Origin: Methanolobus sp. ZRKC5
Lineage (GTDB): Archaea; Halobacteriota; Methanosarcinia; Methanosarcinales; Methanosarcinaceae
Direction of reading: 5' to 3'
NCBI RefSeq assembly: GCF_038446525.1
Contig: NZ_CP151792.1
Coordinates: forward strand, 248,001 to 312,000
Length of the DNA: 64,000 bases
Under the pieces are notes generated by a model. It saw only the letters and a program-made list of their open reading frames with translations, did not search any database and was not told the DNA's origin. Of this stretch, positions 1 to 9,791 are shown in pieces (positions within the stretch are counted from its first letter, which is position 1; the number at the start of each line of letters is the position of its first letter). A program made the position numbers and the translations under genes.

Positions 1-1283
1 ACAAGTTTTGCCATTATCTTTGTCTTGGAATGTTCAGGACAAAGTATCAGATGTCTTTCAATAGGTACCGGACGATACTCATACTCAATGAGTTTCGCAC
101 CAAGCTGTTTTGCACGCAGTTGTGGTTTTGCCACAGTTGCCGATAGATAAATGAACTGCGCATCTGGAGCAATGTACTTCAATCTGGCAATAGCACCATC
201 CAGACGGTGACCTCTTTCAGAATCCTCAATTGTGTGAACCTCATCTATGACAACTGTTCCAACATGACCCAGCAGGTCAGCACCACCTGTCCTGAGGATA
301 TAATCAAGACCTTCATAAGTCCCTATTATTATATCAGAATCCAGAGTTCGCGTCATAGAAGCATTCTTTGAGGTTTTGATACGTGCACTACCCACCCTGA
401 TAGATGTTTTGATACCAATAGGTGAATATCGTTTTGTGAACTGGTCATATTTCTGGTTAGCAAGTGCCACCAATGGTACAAGATAAAGCATCCTGCCCTT
501 CTTTCTTAGAATATTCTCAACACCTGCCAGCTCGGCTATCAAAGTCTTACCTGTGGCTGTAACAGACGTAACAAGCTGGTTCTGCCCTTTAAGAAGACCA
601 TTTTCCACTGACAGAGCTTGTACCGGCAGAAGAGTTTCAGATTTTGCAAGAAGCAACTTTTTAAAGCTCTTGTGCAGAGGCAGGTCCTTTATCATTTCCT
701 TTGATACGGAAGTGTTTGCAGCAATGGAATCAAACTTTGTAAGCTCACGGTCCAGCTCATCAGGACTTATCATGGCCATGGTCCTGTCAAGATCCTTTGT
801 CTTAAGCATTATATCTTCAAACCGCTGACATACTTCATCCCCGTAATTTACATGGGAACTTTTGAGCGTACGGAAGAGTTCTTCCCTTGCACATTCCTCA
901 CATAATTTACCCCGATGATATCTAATTGAGCGTCTGTTCAAGAAATTGAACTTGTTATTCAGCAGGCAGAATCTGCATGCATTTACAAGATCTGCACTGA
1001 GCTGAAAACCCTGAAGCATTTCAATAAATCTGGCAGCCTGCTCATCATCGCCACCTTTTGCTATCATTATACGATCGGCGATCCTTATAAGGTCGACAAA
1101 TTCCGATGGTGACCTGTACTCTCCTTTCCCATCAGTTTTAACCTTGAATTTATGCGGACGCGGGCCTGCATCAGTCTGCCTCAGGACAAGTTCACCGACA
1201 AAAAGAGGTTTTTTCTTTTTATCCCGTATCGGCAGGATAATAATTTTGGACCTTTCGGTGCTTGCAAGTATCCAGAGAGTCAT
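1..1283 (-). CDS. DEAD/DEAH-box (DEVH) superfamily 2 helicase, N-terminal part (cut by window edge)
   Basis: The first ~427 residues are visible; the gene runs off the left edge. An N-terminal ~100-residue region precedes a CxxC...CxxC cysteine set (about residues 102-130) that may bind zinc. Then come helicase motif I (TATGKT, about 241-246), motif II as DEVH (about 344) and motif III SAT (about 378), so this is an SF2 ATPase of the archaeal Ski2/Hel308-like or DUF5814-linked type. The ATG at 1283 begins MTLWILAST and is the first in-frame ATG before the intergenic promoter region shared with the divergent gene at 1393. The substrate (DNA or RNA) cannot be told from this part. The fold assignment is firm; the exact family name is inference. 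Confidence 0.85.
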   Translation of the reverse strand, partial: MTLWILASTERSKIIILPIRDKKKKPLFVGELVLRQTDAGPRPHKFKVKTDGKGEYRSPSEFVDLIRIADRIMIAKGGDDEQAARFIEMLQGFQLSADLVNACRFCLLNNKFNFLNRRSIRYHRGKLCEECAREELFRTLKSSHVNYGDEVCQRFEDIMLKTKDLDRTMAMISPDELDRELTKFDSIAANTSVSKEMIKDLPLHKSFKKLLLAKSETLLPVQALSVENGLLKGQNQLVTSVTATGKTLIAELAGVENILRKKGRMLYLVPLVALANQKYDQFTKRYSPIGIKTSIRVGSARIKTSKNASMTRTLDSDIIIGTYEGLDYILRTGGADLLGHVGTVVIDEVHTIEDSERGHRLDGAIARLKYIAPDAQFIYLSATVAKPQLRAKQLGAKLIEYEYRPVPIERHLILCPEHSKTKIMAKL

Positions 1284-1392
1284 TGATGGTCTTTGATAAC
1301 TGATAGTCTATAAATACTATTGTATTTGCCTGAAAGAAGTATTTTATAATATTAAACCATATATAATAACTTAGTATAATTGAGGATGAAAA

Positions 1393-2226
1393 ATGCTGGA
1401 TTCTAAAAACATGATGGAAACTGGAACCATTAACTTTGAAGCCGAATCCAGAGATGAGATCGAACCTTCCCTTTATCAAAGTCTTAAAAAACAGGAACAA
1501 AATCAGGTAGTTGAAGATGAATTCCGCCTGAGTTCAACTGGAATTTTAGCTCTTGACAGGACAATGGGAGGAGGTTTGCCGGCTGGATCGCTTACATATT
1601 TTTCAGCGGACCCACGTTCAATGTCTGAGGTCTTTCTTTATCAATTCACACAATCACGCAAAACCTATTATTTCACAACAAGCAGGAAACCAAGGTTTGT
1701 GCTCAATGATGTGATAAACCTTGGATTTGACCCGACGAACATCATCTTTGTGGACATATACAGTGAGTACTATTGTACCGCATGTGGGGATAAATCCGAT
1801 AATGTAGGTAACGAATTCATAGATGCCAAAATAATAGATTTCACCGAGTTCAACCTGCGCAACATTGCAAATGATTCAAGCGGCGAAGAAGTGAACATAA
1901 TCTTCGATTCATTCTCATTCTTTATGGAACTTACTGTAAACAAAGGATACATTAAGCAACTGGTTAATGTACTCTATGAAACAACAAAAGATCTTGGATG
2001 CCTGACATACCTTTATGGATTGAACAACACTAACGCACAGGATGTTGAGAGCTTTACTTTCAACGTATGCGATGTTATATTTGAGTCGATGCTTGACAAA
2101 GGAGCGGACAAAGTAGCATGCAAACTTGCAATTCCAAAGATAAGAGGAATGGTTCCCAGTGAAGAGATTATAAAATTCAAGATTAGCGAAGGTATACAGA
2201 TCGATACATCCAAGGATATTGCATGA
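1393..2226 (+). CDS. RecA/KaiC-superfamily ('HTR-like') protein with degenerate Walker A
   Basis: A 277-residue protein with the KaiC/RadA-like opening 'STGILALDRTMGGGLPAGS'. The following P-loop position, normally GxxGSGKT, reads ADPRSMSE, so the nucleotide-binding Lys and Thr are missing. The downstream 'FDSFSFFMEL' stretch occupies the Walker B position. Methanogens have a family of such inactivated RecA-superfamily proteins proposed to act in signal transduction. The N-terminal ~45 residues are acidic and probably disordered. The ATG at 1393 follows GAGGATGAAA, a usable ribosome-binding site. It is divergent from the helicase at 1283. ATP hydrolysis is unlikely; the role is unknown. Confidence 0.75.
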   Translation: MLDSKNMMETGTINFEAESRDEIEPSLYQSLKKQEQNQVVEDEFRLSSTGILALDRTMGGGLPAGSLTYFSADPRSMSEVFLYQFTQSRKTYYFTTSRKPRFVLNDVINLGFDPTNIIFVDIYSEYYCTACGDKSDNVGNEFIDAKIIDFTEFNLRNIANDSSGEEVNIIFDSFSFFMELTVNKGYIKQLVNVLYETTKDLGCLTYLYGLNNTNAQDVESFTFNVCDVIFESMLDKGADKVACKLAIPKIRGMVPSEEIIKFKISEGIQIDTSKDIA

Positions 2227-2245
2227 TATCCATCTGTCCTAAATT

Positions 2246-3040
2246 TTAAAGCTCTGCATCCGAGGTTGCCAGAGAACAATTACAGCCATCTTTTTCCGGA
2301 AGAGATTGTATCACATCTGATAGTACATCCCTCAATCTGTTTTTTATGCCTGCGAGAGTATCAAGCACCTCACTAACTGTCATTTTGCCCGTTCCCAGAC
2401 CACATGCATCATTGGTCACGGTACAAATAGATGCATAGCACATGTTCAGTTCTTTTGCCAGCACTAGCTCAGGCAGACCGGTCATGCCGACAACATCCCC
2501 GAATTGTCGCATCATACGTATTTCTGCTTTTGTTTCAAATCTTGGACCTTCAGTACAGGCATAAACACCTTCTGAAAAACCAATATTTCTTTCAGTAAGA
2601 GAATCACTTATAAGTTGACGTATCTGAGGACAATAGGGTTCACTTACGTCCACATGTACCGTCCTTTCATCAAAGAATGTTGAAGGCCGGTTCTTAGTAA
2701 AATCAATAAAATCATTGGGCAAAAAGAAACTTCCAACAGGATGATTTTTCATAGTGCCTACAGAATTGGTGGCTATTATTCTCCTCACACCCAATTCATG
2801 TATGGCATGGATATTGGCCCTATTGTTAAGCATATGAGGTGGAACATGCCGGTCACCATCTGCATGTCTGGGTATCAATGCAACATTCCGGCCTCCGATT
2901 TCCAGAGTATAGACGAGGACATCGCCGTAAGGAGTGTTCACAGCCAATTCCTGATATGAACCTTCAGAAGTGAAAGCAACCCCACCTATTAGAGCGGCAT
3001 GCAGATCCAGATCATGATACATGTTCTCTTTTTCCTGCAT
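2246..3040 (-). CDS. 5'-methylthioadenosine/S-methyl-5'-thioinosine phosphorylase family protein
   Basis: A purine nucleoside phosphorylase of the MTAP family (264 residues; the family is usually ~255-280). Hallmarks are ALIGG near the N-terminus, 'TNSVGTMK', the base/ribose-binding stretch 'CTEGPRFETKAEIRMM', 'GDVVGMTGLPE' and 'VTNDACG'. It should cleave methylthioadenosine, or methylthioinosine made by a deaminase as described for Methanocaldococcus, feeding purine and methionine salvage. An internal ATG seven codons in (MYHDLDLHAALIGG) would also give a full-length family member. The stop is TAA. It lies five bases downstream of the DUF373 gene, so the two are probably cotranscribed. Adenosine versus inosine specificity cannot be read from the sequence. 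Confidence 0.85.
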   Translation of the reverse strand: MQEKENMYHDLDLHAALIGGVAFTSEGSYQELAVNTPYGDVLVYTLEIGGRNVALIPRHADGDRHVPPHMLNNRANIHAIHELGVRRIIATNSVGTMKNHPVGSFFLPNDFIDFTKNRPSTFFDERTVHVDVSEPYCPQIRQLISDSLTERNIGFSEGVYACTEGPRFETKAEIRMMRQFGDVVGMTGLPELVLAKELNMCYASICTVTNDACGLGTGKMTVSEVLDTLAGIKNRLRDVLSDVIQSLPEKDGCNCSLATSDAEL

Positions 3041-3044
3041 AGTT

Positions 3045-4148
3045 TTACCTTTTAGACTTTTTCCCGGTCGCCTGCGGATTATTTGATACTTTGATTCCCG
3101 TCAGTGCAAGGATGATAGCGAATACTATTGAATAGACGAATAGTTCCAGTCCTGAACGCGGATCACTTATGCCGCTTCCAAGCACCGGGCTCATTGACAT
3201 AATATAACTGGTGGATCCCCAGAAAAGGAAACCTATGGACACCACAAAGAAAGCAGGTATCAGGTACCGCCTAAAAGACTCACCGCGTTTCTTACAATCT
3301 ATAATCTTTCCCGCATCTGCAAAAAGGATTGCCAGAATGTAGATCCAGATAGTCTTGTTAATGAAAGCTGTGAATAGCGGGACAACTCCATAATACCAGA
3401 TGCCTTCTGACGTGTAAAATGACCACACATCCATAAGACCTAACAAAGTAGCCACTACTATTAAGAAAACTGCCGTTGCATAAGTGAAAAATGTCATTCT
3501 TCCTGAATGGAAAGAGTCTTTTAACTGCTCCCAGTAGAAAGTAACTGTATCGCTGAATCCACGGTAAAGCATATAGAGACCCACAGCCGCCAGAATACCT
3601 ATGATAGCACCCTGAGAATAGTTAATCAGCAGGAAGAAAGCATAGATAAGAGATGCAAGTCCCAGCGGAACAAAGAATGTCTGGGATATTTTGGGGTCAT
3701 TAAAAGCATGTTTGATTATGTAGTATGTACTTTCCAGGTTAGCACTCTGCATTACCACGATTCTTCTTACAGAATCTATCTTGATCCTTGACTGGACAAT
3801 AGGTAGCAACGTTTCATCCTCAGCACCATCAGATACGAATATCGCAGATTCTGCCGGGAACTTCTTCAGGATCATATCAAGCTGGTTAGCTATCTTCTGG
3901 TCAGAGATTATACCAATGTTCCTGTCGCCTGCAAAGGTAATGATTTCCGCATCTACTCCCCTTGCAAGCAAGTCATCAAGTATCTTGACACCTCCGAAGA
4001 TCGTGTTAGTATCAGAATCTTCGGGGTCTGCTGTTGCAAGCTTTACTGCTGCCTCTATATTAGCTTCTTTACCTATCAGAGGTACCTGGACATTCGCTTT
4101 GTCCCCAAGGTCATTATCCCTGTCTATGCAGATTACCAGTGTTTGCAT
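3045..4148 (-). CDS. DUF373 family membrane protein
   Basis: A 367-residue archaeal protein. The N-terminal ~150 residues are soluble and begin MQTLVICIDRDNDLG; the pattern '..GVKILDDLL..VDAEIITFAGD' is typical of DUF373. The C-terminal half holds about six hydrophobic segments (roughly residues 155-350), ending in a Lys-rich tail. The combination suggests a cytoplasmic nucleotide- or ligand-binding-like domain anchored in the membrane; no function is known for the family. The mtnP-like gene follows after four bases. Recognition is at family level only. Confidence 0.8.
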   Translation of the reverse strand: MQTLVICIDRDNDLGDKANVQVPLIGKEANIEAAVKLATADPEDSDTNTIFGGVKILDDLLARGVDAEIITFAGDRNIGIISDQKIANQLDMILKKFPAESAIFVSDGAEDETLLPIVQSRIKIDSVRRIVVMQSANLESTYYIIKHAFNDPKISQTFFVPLGLASLIYAFFLLINYSQGAIIGILAAVGLYMLYRGFSDTVTFYWEQLKDSFHSGRMTFFTYATAVFLIVVATLLGLMDVWSFYTSEGIWYYGVVPLFTAFINKTIWIYILAILFADAGKIIDCKKRGESFRRYLIPAFFVVSIGFLFWGSTSYIMSMSPVLGSGISDPRSGLELFVYSIVFAIILALTGIKVSNNPQATGKKSKR

Positions 4149-4248
4149 GAAACTCCTGTAGATATTTATAACGAAAATATAAATAGATACTGATAAATCA
4201 GTATCTGTAAAGAACTTACAAAAAAGATAAATAAAATGTCCTATGATT

Positions 4249-4878
4249 TTAAGGAATTATCTTTTCAATAAGCAAGCGAGCCCATTTAAGTTTCTTTTTC
4301 TTAATAGGATCGACATTACCATCATCAAAATCAAAACCTATGAGAGTTATACTGGCAGCGCCGAATTCTTTTGCAAGATAGACGCACCGGTCACCATCGC
4401 TAAAACCTCCGAAGTTGTACACATTGTCCAGAGATTTTGCCTGTGTGCTTCCAATCATTCTTGTCAGCCAGGGAACATACATCTCAAGTTTATCAATGTT
4501 GTCACCATGTGCATGCACCACCATCAAGCACCCTTTTTGATTGGCAACTATCTCTTTATCGACATCGCCATCAAGATCAGTGACTATGATCTCAGGAATG
4601 ATATCACGGTCAACAAGCACAGCAGCTGCTCCATCGGCAGCTATTATAACAAAATCATCTGCGTTGACAAGCTCCAGTTCATCCCTGAGTAACGGAGCAT
4701 TGCCGCACACAAGTATATCTTTTCCTTCGATTAACTGATGAAGCCTAAGAACACCAGTAGTATTTGAGGTTTTGAGCATACCAGAGAGGATGAGAGCAGC
4801 CTGCTCATCACCTTCCCTGCTAAAGCCCATGTCATTTAATATGGACTCGTAAATGGGCTCCCATTCATTAAAGTCCAT
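4249..4878 (-). CDS. mptE: 6-hydroxymethyl-7,8-dihydropterin diphosphokinase, MptE type
   Basis: A 209-residue protein of the DUF115/MptE family. It shows 'DILVCGNAPLLRDEL', the nucleotide-binding-like 'IIAADGAA', the acidic 'VTDLDGD' (probable Mg-diphosphate ligands) and 'VVHAHGDN'. MptE transfers diphosphate from ATP to 6-hydroxymethyl-dihydropterin, the step before coupling to the aminobenzoate moiety in tetrahydromethanopterin synthesis (established for the Methanocaldococcus homologue). It lies six bases downstream of ileS in the same orientation. Its pathway product is the C1 carrier used by Mch, which is encoded elsewhere in this window. Confidence 0.85.
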   Translation of the reverse strand: MDFNEWEPIYESILNDMGFSREGDEQAALILSGMLKTSNTTGVLRLHQLIEGKDILVCGNAPLLRDELELVNADDFVIIAADGAAAVLVDRDIIPEIIVTDLDGDVDKEIVANQKGCLMVVHAHGDNIDKLEMYVPWLTRMIGSTQAKSLDNVYNFGGFSDGDRCVYLAKEFGAASITLIGFDFDDGNVDPIKKKKLKWARLLIEKIIP

Positions 4879-4884
4879 ATATCC

Positions 4885-7800
4885 TCAGTTAACCTTCGAT
4901 ATACCAATCTTCATGGATATGCCTTCGACATTCCAGTCCTTCTCAAGGGATCCGGAAGTGTCGACATCAAGACCTATCACCTGAACATTTGAACGGGTCT
5001 CTTTTGCGATGAACTGTTCACGATCAAGCACAAGATCCAAAACTCTTTCGTCATTGATCTGTATGTGTGAACTAATGTTGTCATCAACTGCAAGATCGAG
5101 CTCTTTTCGCATGTCCTGCACCCTGCGGATAACTTCCCTCGTGAAACCTTCAGATTCAATCTCACGGGTGAGGTTTGCATCCACATAAATGGCACCTGCA
5201 CTTGACTGAGCACTCGCAACCATTTCAGGCAATGCCTCAGTGAAGTTCACCATTTCAGGCTTAATTGTGACTTTTCCACCAGGTATCTCAAGTTCGAACT
5301 CCCCTTCCAGAGCTAGTGCAGTCTTCAACTCAGTAGCGTCAGTCTGTTTTATAGCTCCAATGACCTTGCCGGCATCGCCTTTAAATACTGGGCCAATGGC
5401 ACCGTGCTCTGGATTTACCTCAAATCCAAGTTCATCCCATGATTCGCCTATACCTGTTAGCACAATGTCCTTGGAATTAGTCTGATCCATGAGCACAGAC
5501 TTGAGATCCATCACAGCATCGGCTGCCTGCTGATTCTCAGGAGTGAGCACTATGCGTGATACAGGCCATCTAAGCTTCCTGCCTACCTTCTGACGGGCAT
5601 TGGATGCAGATTCCACAATTGAACGAGCCATTTTCATGTGAGCTTCAAGATCCTTGTCCACGAGGCTCTCATCGATAACCGGCCAGTCGGTCATGTGAAT
5701 TGATACCGGAGCATCTGGATAAACGTTCTTCACAAGATTCTGGTACATCTCCTCAGCCAGGTGTGGCATGAATGGTGCAATCACCTTTGCAGTCAGGACA
5801 AAAACATCATACAATACACGATAGACTGCAAGCTTGTCCGGATCGTCAGCCTCTACCCAGGTTCTTGGCCTGATAAGCTGGATATACCATCTGGAAAGAT
5901 CCTCAAGGACGAACTCGTTTACAGACCTCAGTGCCCTGTGCAGTGTACACTTGGCCATGGCATCATCCACATCAGCAATGAGTGACTGTGCCCTGGAAAG
6001 TATCCACCTGTCCTCTTTACGCAGATGTGGCCTGACAGACTCAAGTGATACCTTTGAAGGATCGAACTTGTCAAGCACCATATAAGGCAACGGGAAACGA
6101 TACACATTCCAGAGAATGTTTAGTGTCCTGTTGATGTTCCCAAGTTCATCCGGGACGAATTTCAGGTCATCCCAGGGTGAACTGGAAGAGAGTACGAAAC
6201 TACGCAGTGTGTCTGCACCGAACTTCTCAATGACGTCGACTGGTGCAATGACATTACCAAGACTCTTTGACATCTTCCTGCCTTTGTCGTCAAGAGTAAA
6301 ACCATGCATCAGCACACTCTTGTATGGAGCCTTACCGAAAGCCACCATACTGGCACCAAGTTGTGAATAGAACCATCCACGAGTCTGGTCCTGCCCTTCT
6401 GTGATGAAGTCTGCAGGCCACCATTCATCAAATTGTTCCTTTTGCTGCGGGAATCGCAGGGTTGCCCATGAAGCTACGGCTGAATCGAACCAGACATCAA
6501 AGACATCTTCCACACGCTTCATCTTACCACCGCACTGGCAGTCCAGCAAAACCTCATCCACGTATGGTCTGTGAAGTTCAATATCTTCAGTAAGACCTGA
6601 CATTTCCTGAAGTTCTTCTTTTGTACCCATGACATGCAATCTGTCACAGCTATTACACATCCAGACAGGTATCGGTATACCCCAGTATCTCTGGCGTGAT
6701 ATGCACCAGTCACGTGCTCCCTCTACCCAGTCCTTAAACCTTGCAGAACCTGCCCAGTCAGGATACCAGTTTACTTTCTCGATTTCTGAAAGCATCTCTT
6801 CCTTTAGGTCACCTATTTTAATGAACCACTGTTTGGTAGCAAGATAGATAATAGGAGTCTTACAGCGCCAGCAATGTCCGTACCTGTGTTCAATAGTTCC
6901 TTCTGAGAGTAGGTTGCCACGTTCCTTAAGATCCTCGATAATGACTTTATTGGCCTCACGGATGTGCATACCAGCATATTCACCTGCTTCTTCGGTGTAA
7001 CGTCCGTCAGGACCCACTGGACAGAAGATAGGAAGACCGTTCTTCTTACCGACCTCAAAATCGTCCATACCATGCCCGGGGGCAATGTGTACACAACCAG
7101 TATTCTCTGCGGTCACAAAATCAGCAAGATAGATGCCGTGCTCCATAGATGCCTGTTTTGGCACCATGTCATGCAGCGGACTTTCGTAGGAAAGTGATGT
7201 GAGGTCCTCGCCAAGCATTGTATCCAGCACTTTATAATCAACATACCTTCCTTTCCTGAGCAGAGCTTCCATAAGTTCGGAGGCCACAATAAGGACTTCT
7301 TCCTTACCATCTGAAGCCACAGCCTTTACTTTTGAATACTCAAATGACGGATGTACTGCCACTGCAACATTGGAGGGGATGGTCCATGGAGTTGTGGTCC
7401 ATATGACAACAAAAGTGTTCTCTTCACCGTTTATCTTGAATTTGACAAATATGGAAGGATCTTTGCGTTCCTCGTACTCGACTTCAGAATCTGCAATTGC
7501 CGTTTCGCAGCGCGGACACCAGTTGACCACACGTTTTCCCAGCTCCAGTAAATTTTTATCCTGGGCCTGCTTGAGGGTCCACCAGGCAGCCTCAATGTAC
7601 TCATCCTTGAGTGTCATATAAGGATCTTCCCAATCAAGCCATGCACCAAGCATCTGGAATTGACCGGTCATATCATCCTTCTGAGTAAGAGCAAATTCCT
7701 TACATTTCTCGATGAAATTGCCAACACCATATGCCTCAATATCCTTCTTGGAGGTAAAACCAAGGGCACCTTCCACTTTAACCTCTATTGGAAGTCCATG

Positions 7801-8061
7801 CATATCCCAGCCTGCACGGTCAATGATATCATGGCCGTTCATGGAACGATATCTTAAAATGGAGTCTTTGATTATCTTATTCCAGGCAGTCCCCAGATGT
7901 ATATGCCCAGTGGTATATGGTGGACCGTCCACGAAAAAGAACTTTTTTCCACCCTTTCTGTGCTCACGTACCTTGGAATAGGCATCGACCTCTGTCCAGA
8001 AATCATGTACCTTCTTCTCTATTTTCTGTGGGTCGTATTGATTGGTGATCTCCTCTATCAT
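4885..8061 (-). CDS. ileS: isoleucyl-tRNA synthetase
   Basis: A full-length class I synthetase of 1058 residues that charges tRNA-Ile. Visible hallmarks: the HIGH-type motif HIHLG at residues 53-57, the 'DMHGLP' and '[13 protein letters not shown]' editing/CP1 segments, '[14 protein letters not shown]', and the KMSKS loop at 596-600. Cysteine pairs (WCPRC near 182, HCWRC near 397 and CNSC near 469) are probable zinc sites. The C-terminal ~400 residues form the anticodon-binding and archaeal-type extensions. The stop is TGA. mptE follows after six bases. The start ATG at 8061 gives [12 protein letters not shown], as expected for archaeal IleS. Confidence 0.97.
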   Translation of the reverse strand: MIEEITNQYDPQKIEKKVHDFWTEVDAYSKVREHRKGGKKFFFVDGPPYTTGHIHLGTAWNKIIKDSILRYRSMNGHDIIDRAGWDMHGLPIEVKVEGALGFTSKKDIEAYGVGNFIEKCKEFALTQKDDMTGQFQMLGAWLDWEDPYMTLKDEYIEAAWWTLKQAQDKNLLELGKRVVNWCPRCETAIADSEVEYEERKDPSIFVKFKINGEENTFVVIWTTTPWTIPSNVAVAVHPSFEYSKVKAVASDGKEEVLIVASELMEALLRKGRYVDYKVLDTMLGEDLTSLSYESPLHDMVPKQASMEHGIYLADFVTAENTGCVHIAPGHGMDDFEVGKKNGLPIFCPVGPDGRYTEEAGEYAGMHIREANKVIIEDLKERGNLLSEGTIEHRYGHCWRCKTPIIYLATKQWFIKIGDLKEEMLSEIEKVNWYPDWAGSARFKDWVEGARDWCISRQRYWGIPIPVWMCNSCDRLHVMGTKEELQEMSGLTEDIELHRPYVDEVLLDCQCGGKMKRVEDVFDVWFDSAVASWATLRFPQQKEQFDEWWPADFITEGQDQTRGWFYSQLGASMVAFGKAPYKSVLMHGFTLDDKGRKMSKSLGNVIAPVDVIEKFGADTLRSFVLSSSSPWDDLKFVPDELGNINRTLNILWNVYRFPLPYMVLDKFDPSKVSLESVRPHLRKEDRWILSRAQSLIADVDDAMAKCTLHRALRSVNEFVLEDLSRWYIQLIRPRTWVEADDPDKLAVYRVLYDVFVLTAKVIAPFMPHLAEEMYQNLVKNVYPDAPVSIHMTDWPVIDESLVDKDLEAHMKMARSIVESASNARQKVGRKLRWPVSRIVLTPENQQAADAVMDLKSVLMDQTNSKDIVLTGIGESWDELGFEVNPEHGAIGPVFKGDAGKVIGAIKQTDATELKTALALEGEFELEIPGGKVTIKPEMVNFTEALPEMVASAQSSAGAIYVDANLTREIESEGFTREVIRRVQDMRKELDLAVDDNISSHIQINDERVLDLVLDREQFIAKETRSNVQVIGLDVDTSGSLEKDWNVEGISMKIGISKVN

Positions 8062-8268
8062 ACGGATTCTCCATGCTTAAAACTTGATTGTAAATATAAC
8101 TGTAATAGTAAGTGTGCTATTTCTACTGCAATATTCAATTTAAATATATTGCATCGGGATAAACCTTTTCTCTTCATGTGATTGAATTTGTTTTCAACTA
8201 AGGGCTTCGTGAACTACCCCTCAGCTAAAGACTCAGGGGTTTTTCGCTCCAAATTATAAAAAAAGAAG
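8062..8268. other. ileS upstream region with an IS200/IS605-like end hairpin
   Basis: This stretch carries the ileS promoter on the minus strand and no gene. Around 8205-8245 the sequence 'GTGAACTACCCCTCAGCTAA' followed by CTCAGGGGT forms a stem with eight of nine pairs. This resembles the hairpin usually found at the right end of IS200/IS605 (tnpB-type) elements. No tnpA or tnpB remains nearby, so it is either a decayed end or a chance terminator-like hairpin. Confidence 0.35.
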
Positions 8269-8462
8269 GTAACTATTCAGCCTGATAAAAACGCTATCAA
8301 TAACAATCTTGACAAAAAGTTGAAACGTAAATTTCATTAGAATCATTTATTTTGATTGTTGCTATTGATTGCTTTTTTGATTGTTAGATTGTTAGTGAGC
8401 AGACATCTCTATTTCGATGAAATCAGTACCAATAGGCAAATCGTGCCAGGCTGAATAGTTAC
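8269..8462 (+). mobile_element. 194-bp miniature element (MITE), copy 1
   Basis: A non-coding 194-bp element with 15-bp terminal inverted repeats GTAACTATTCAGCCT. These are identical to the ends of the IS66-family element at 46184-47805. It is flanked by the 8-bp direct repeat AAAAGAAG (8261-8268 and 8463-8470). The right-hand repeat includes the first base of copy 2, so copy 1 jumped into the left end of copy 2. It differs from copies 3 and 4 by one base by eye. The interior has repeated GATTG units and no open reading frame of note. Confidence 0.93.
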
Positions 8463-8469
8463 AAAAGAA

Positions 8470-8663
8470 GTAACTATTCAGCCTGATAAAAACACTATCA
8501 ATAGCAATCTTGACAAAAAGTTGAGACCTACATTTTATTAGGATCATTAATTTTGATTGTTGCCATTGATTGCTTTTTTGATTCTTAGGTTGTTAGTGAG
8601 CAAACATCTCCGTTTTGATTAAATCAGTATCAATAGGCTAATTGTGGTAGGCTGAATAGTTAC
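8470..8663 (+). mobile_element. 194-bp miniature element (MITE), copy 2 (older)
   Basis: Same length and same 15-bp termini as copy 1, but about 21 differences by hand count (~89% identity), so this is the oldest copy here. If copy 1 and one of its duplications are removed, copy 2 is flanked by AAAAAGAA on both sides (8260-8267 and 8664-8671). This is a perfect 8-bp target duplication of the size made by IS66-family elements. It sits in the gap between ileS and the lipoprotein gene ending at 8699. Confidence 0.92.
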
Positions 8664-8698
8664 AAAAAGAAATAAAAGCCAGATATCCATGAAGGATA

Positions 8699-9553
8699 TC
8701 AGAGCTCTTTCACAAGGCGGAAACCAATATAATTCTTGTGGCTTCCATCACCGATACTATCCCTGTCAGATGAACGGCAGTTTGATTCTGCATTTTCCCA
8801 GCTTCCACCACGGATCACTCTTCTGTCAACCCCACCTGTCCATTCACTTCCATCGGTTGGTGCTTTCTGGTAGTTGCTGTGGTATTCATCAGCCACCCAT
8901 TCAGCGATATTGCCATGCACATCGTAAAGACCCCATGGATTTGCTTCCTTCATACCAACTGGGCGTGTTTTGTCTTCAGAATTATCATCATACCAGCCAT
9001 AACCCACCAGCATAGATTCATCATCACCAAATGAGAAAGCCGTATCTGTACCAGCCTTAGCTGCATATTCCCATTCAGCTTCAGTAGGCAGACGATATGT
9101 GTCAGTATCTTCCATTTTATTGAGCTTATCAATGAATTTATTAGCATCAACCCAGGAAACTTTCTCAACAGGCAGATCAGCACCTTCAAAGTAAGATGGA
9201 TTGGTGCTCATTACTTCATCCCATTGCTCCTGAGTTACCTCATAAATACCCATATAGAAGTCATTTCCAATAGTTACCTCATGTACAGGCCTCTCATCTT
9301 TGTCACTGTACAATTCATCTTCCAGTGCACCCATGAGGAAAGATCCTTCTGGAATTTTCACAAATTGCATTCCAATTGAATTGGTAAAGCTAGTATCGTC
9401 GACCTCTATTTCCTCGGGGACAGAATCAACTTCTGCGAGCTCCTCATTTTCTTCATCGGTAACGTCATCTCCGGAATCAGTACAGCCACTACCAATGACC
9501 GCAACCATAAGGATGACACCCATAATAATTGTCATGTATAATTTTTTGTTCAT
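8699..9553 (-). CDS. lipoprotein with formylglycine-generating-enzyme-like (SUMF1) domain
   Basis: A 284-residue exported protein. A signal peptide ends in the lipobox IGSGC at Cys24, followed by an acidic linker (residues ~28-55). The SUMF1/FGE-sulfatase fold then runs to the end ('GMQFVKIPEGSFLMG', 'YEVTQEQW', 'RLPTEAEWEYAA', 'WGLYDVHGNIAEWV', 'VIRGGSW', 'GFRLV'). The catalytic cysteine pair of true FGE, just after GGS(Y/W), is absent: GGSW is followed by ENAESNC with one Cys further on. It is therefore probably not a sulfatase activator, and no sulfatase lies nearby. Many bacterial and archaeal members of this fold have other or unknown roles on the cell surface. Confidence 0.8.
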   Translation of the reverse strand: MNKKLYMTIIMGVILMVAVIGSGCTDSGDDVTDEENEELAEVDSVPEEIEVDDTSFTNSIGMQFVKIPEGSFLMGALEDELYSDKDERPVHEVTIGNDFYMGIYEVTQEQWDEVMSTNPSYFEGADLPVEKVSWVDANKFIDKLNKMEDTDTYRLPTEAEWEYAAKAGTDTAFSFGDDESMLVGYGWYDDNSEDKTRPVGMKEANPWGLYDVHGNIAEWVADEYHSNYQKAPTDGSEWTGGVDRRVIRGGSWENAESNCRSSDRDSIGDGSHKNYIGFRLVKEL

Positions 9554-9791
9554 AGACCTATCCTCTTACGTATAACAACCTAAACAATATTGGATTTTAT
9601 TCCTGCACTCAATTTAAGTTCTTTGGTTTGTGCTCTGTGCAAGAATGAAAAATAAGAAATATAGTCAATTAATTAGAAAAAGCACCATTTACATAATAAA
9701 GTTGATAGGCACCCTTTTGTTGGATAAAGAGGTACCTCATAAAACTCCAAACACCCGCACAAGCAAGTTTGTCCAACTTATATTGATAACA

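Noticed and set aside
8281-8450. CRISPR-like or tandem repeat array around the GATTG units
   Set aside because: The repeats are the interior of the miniature element, are too short and irregular, and there are no spacers.
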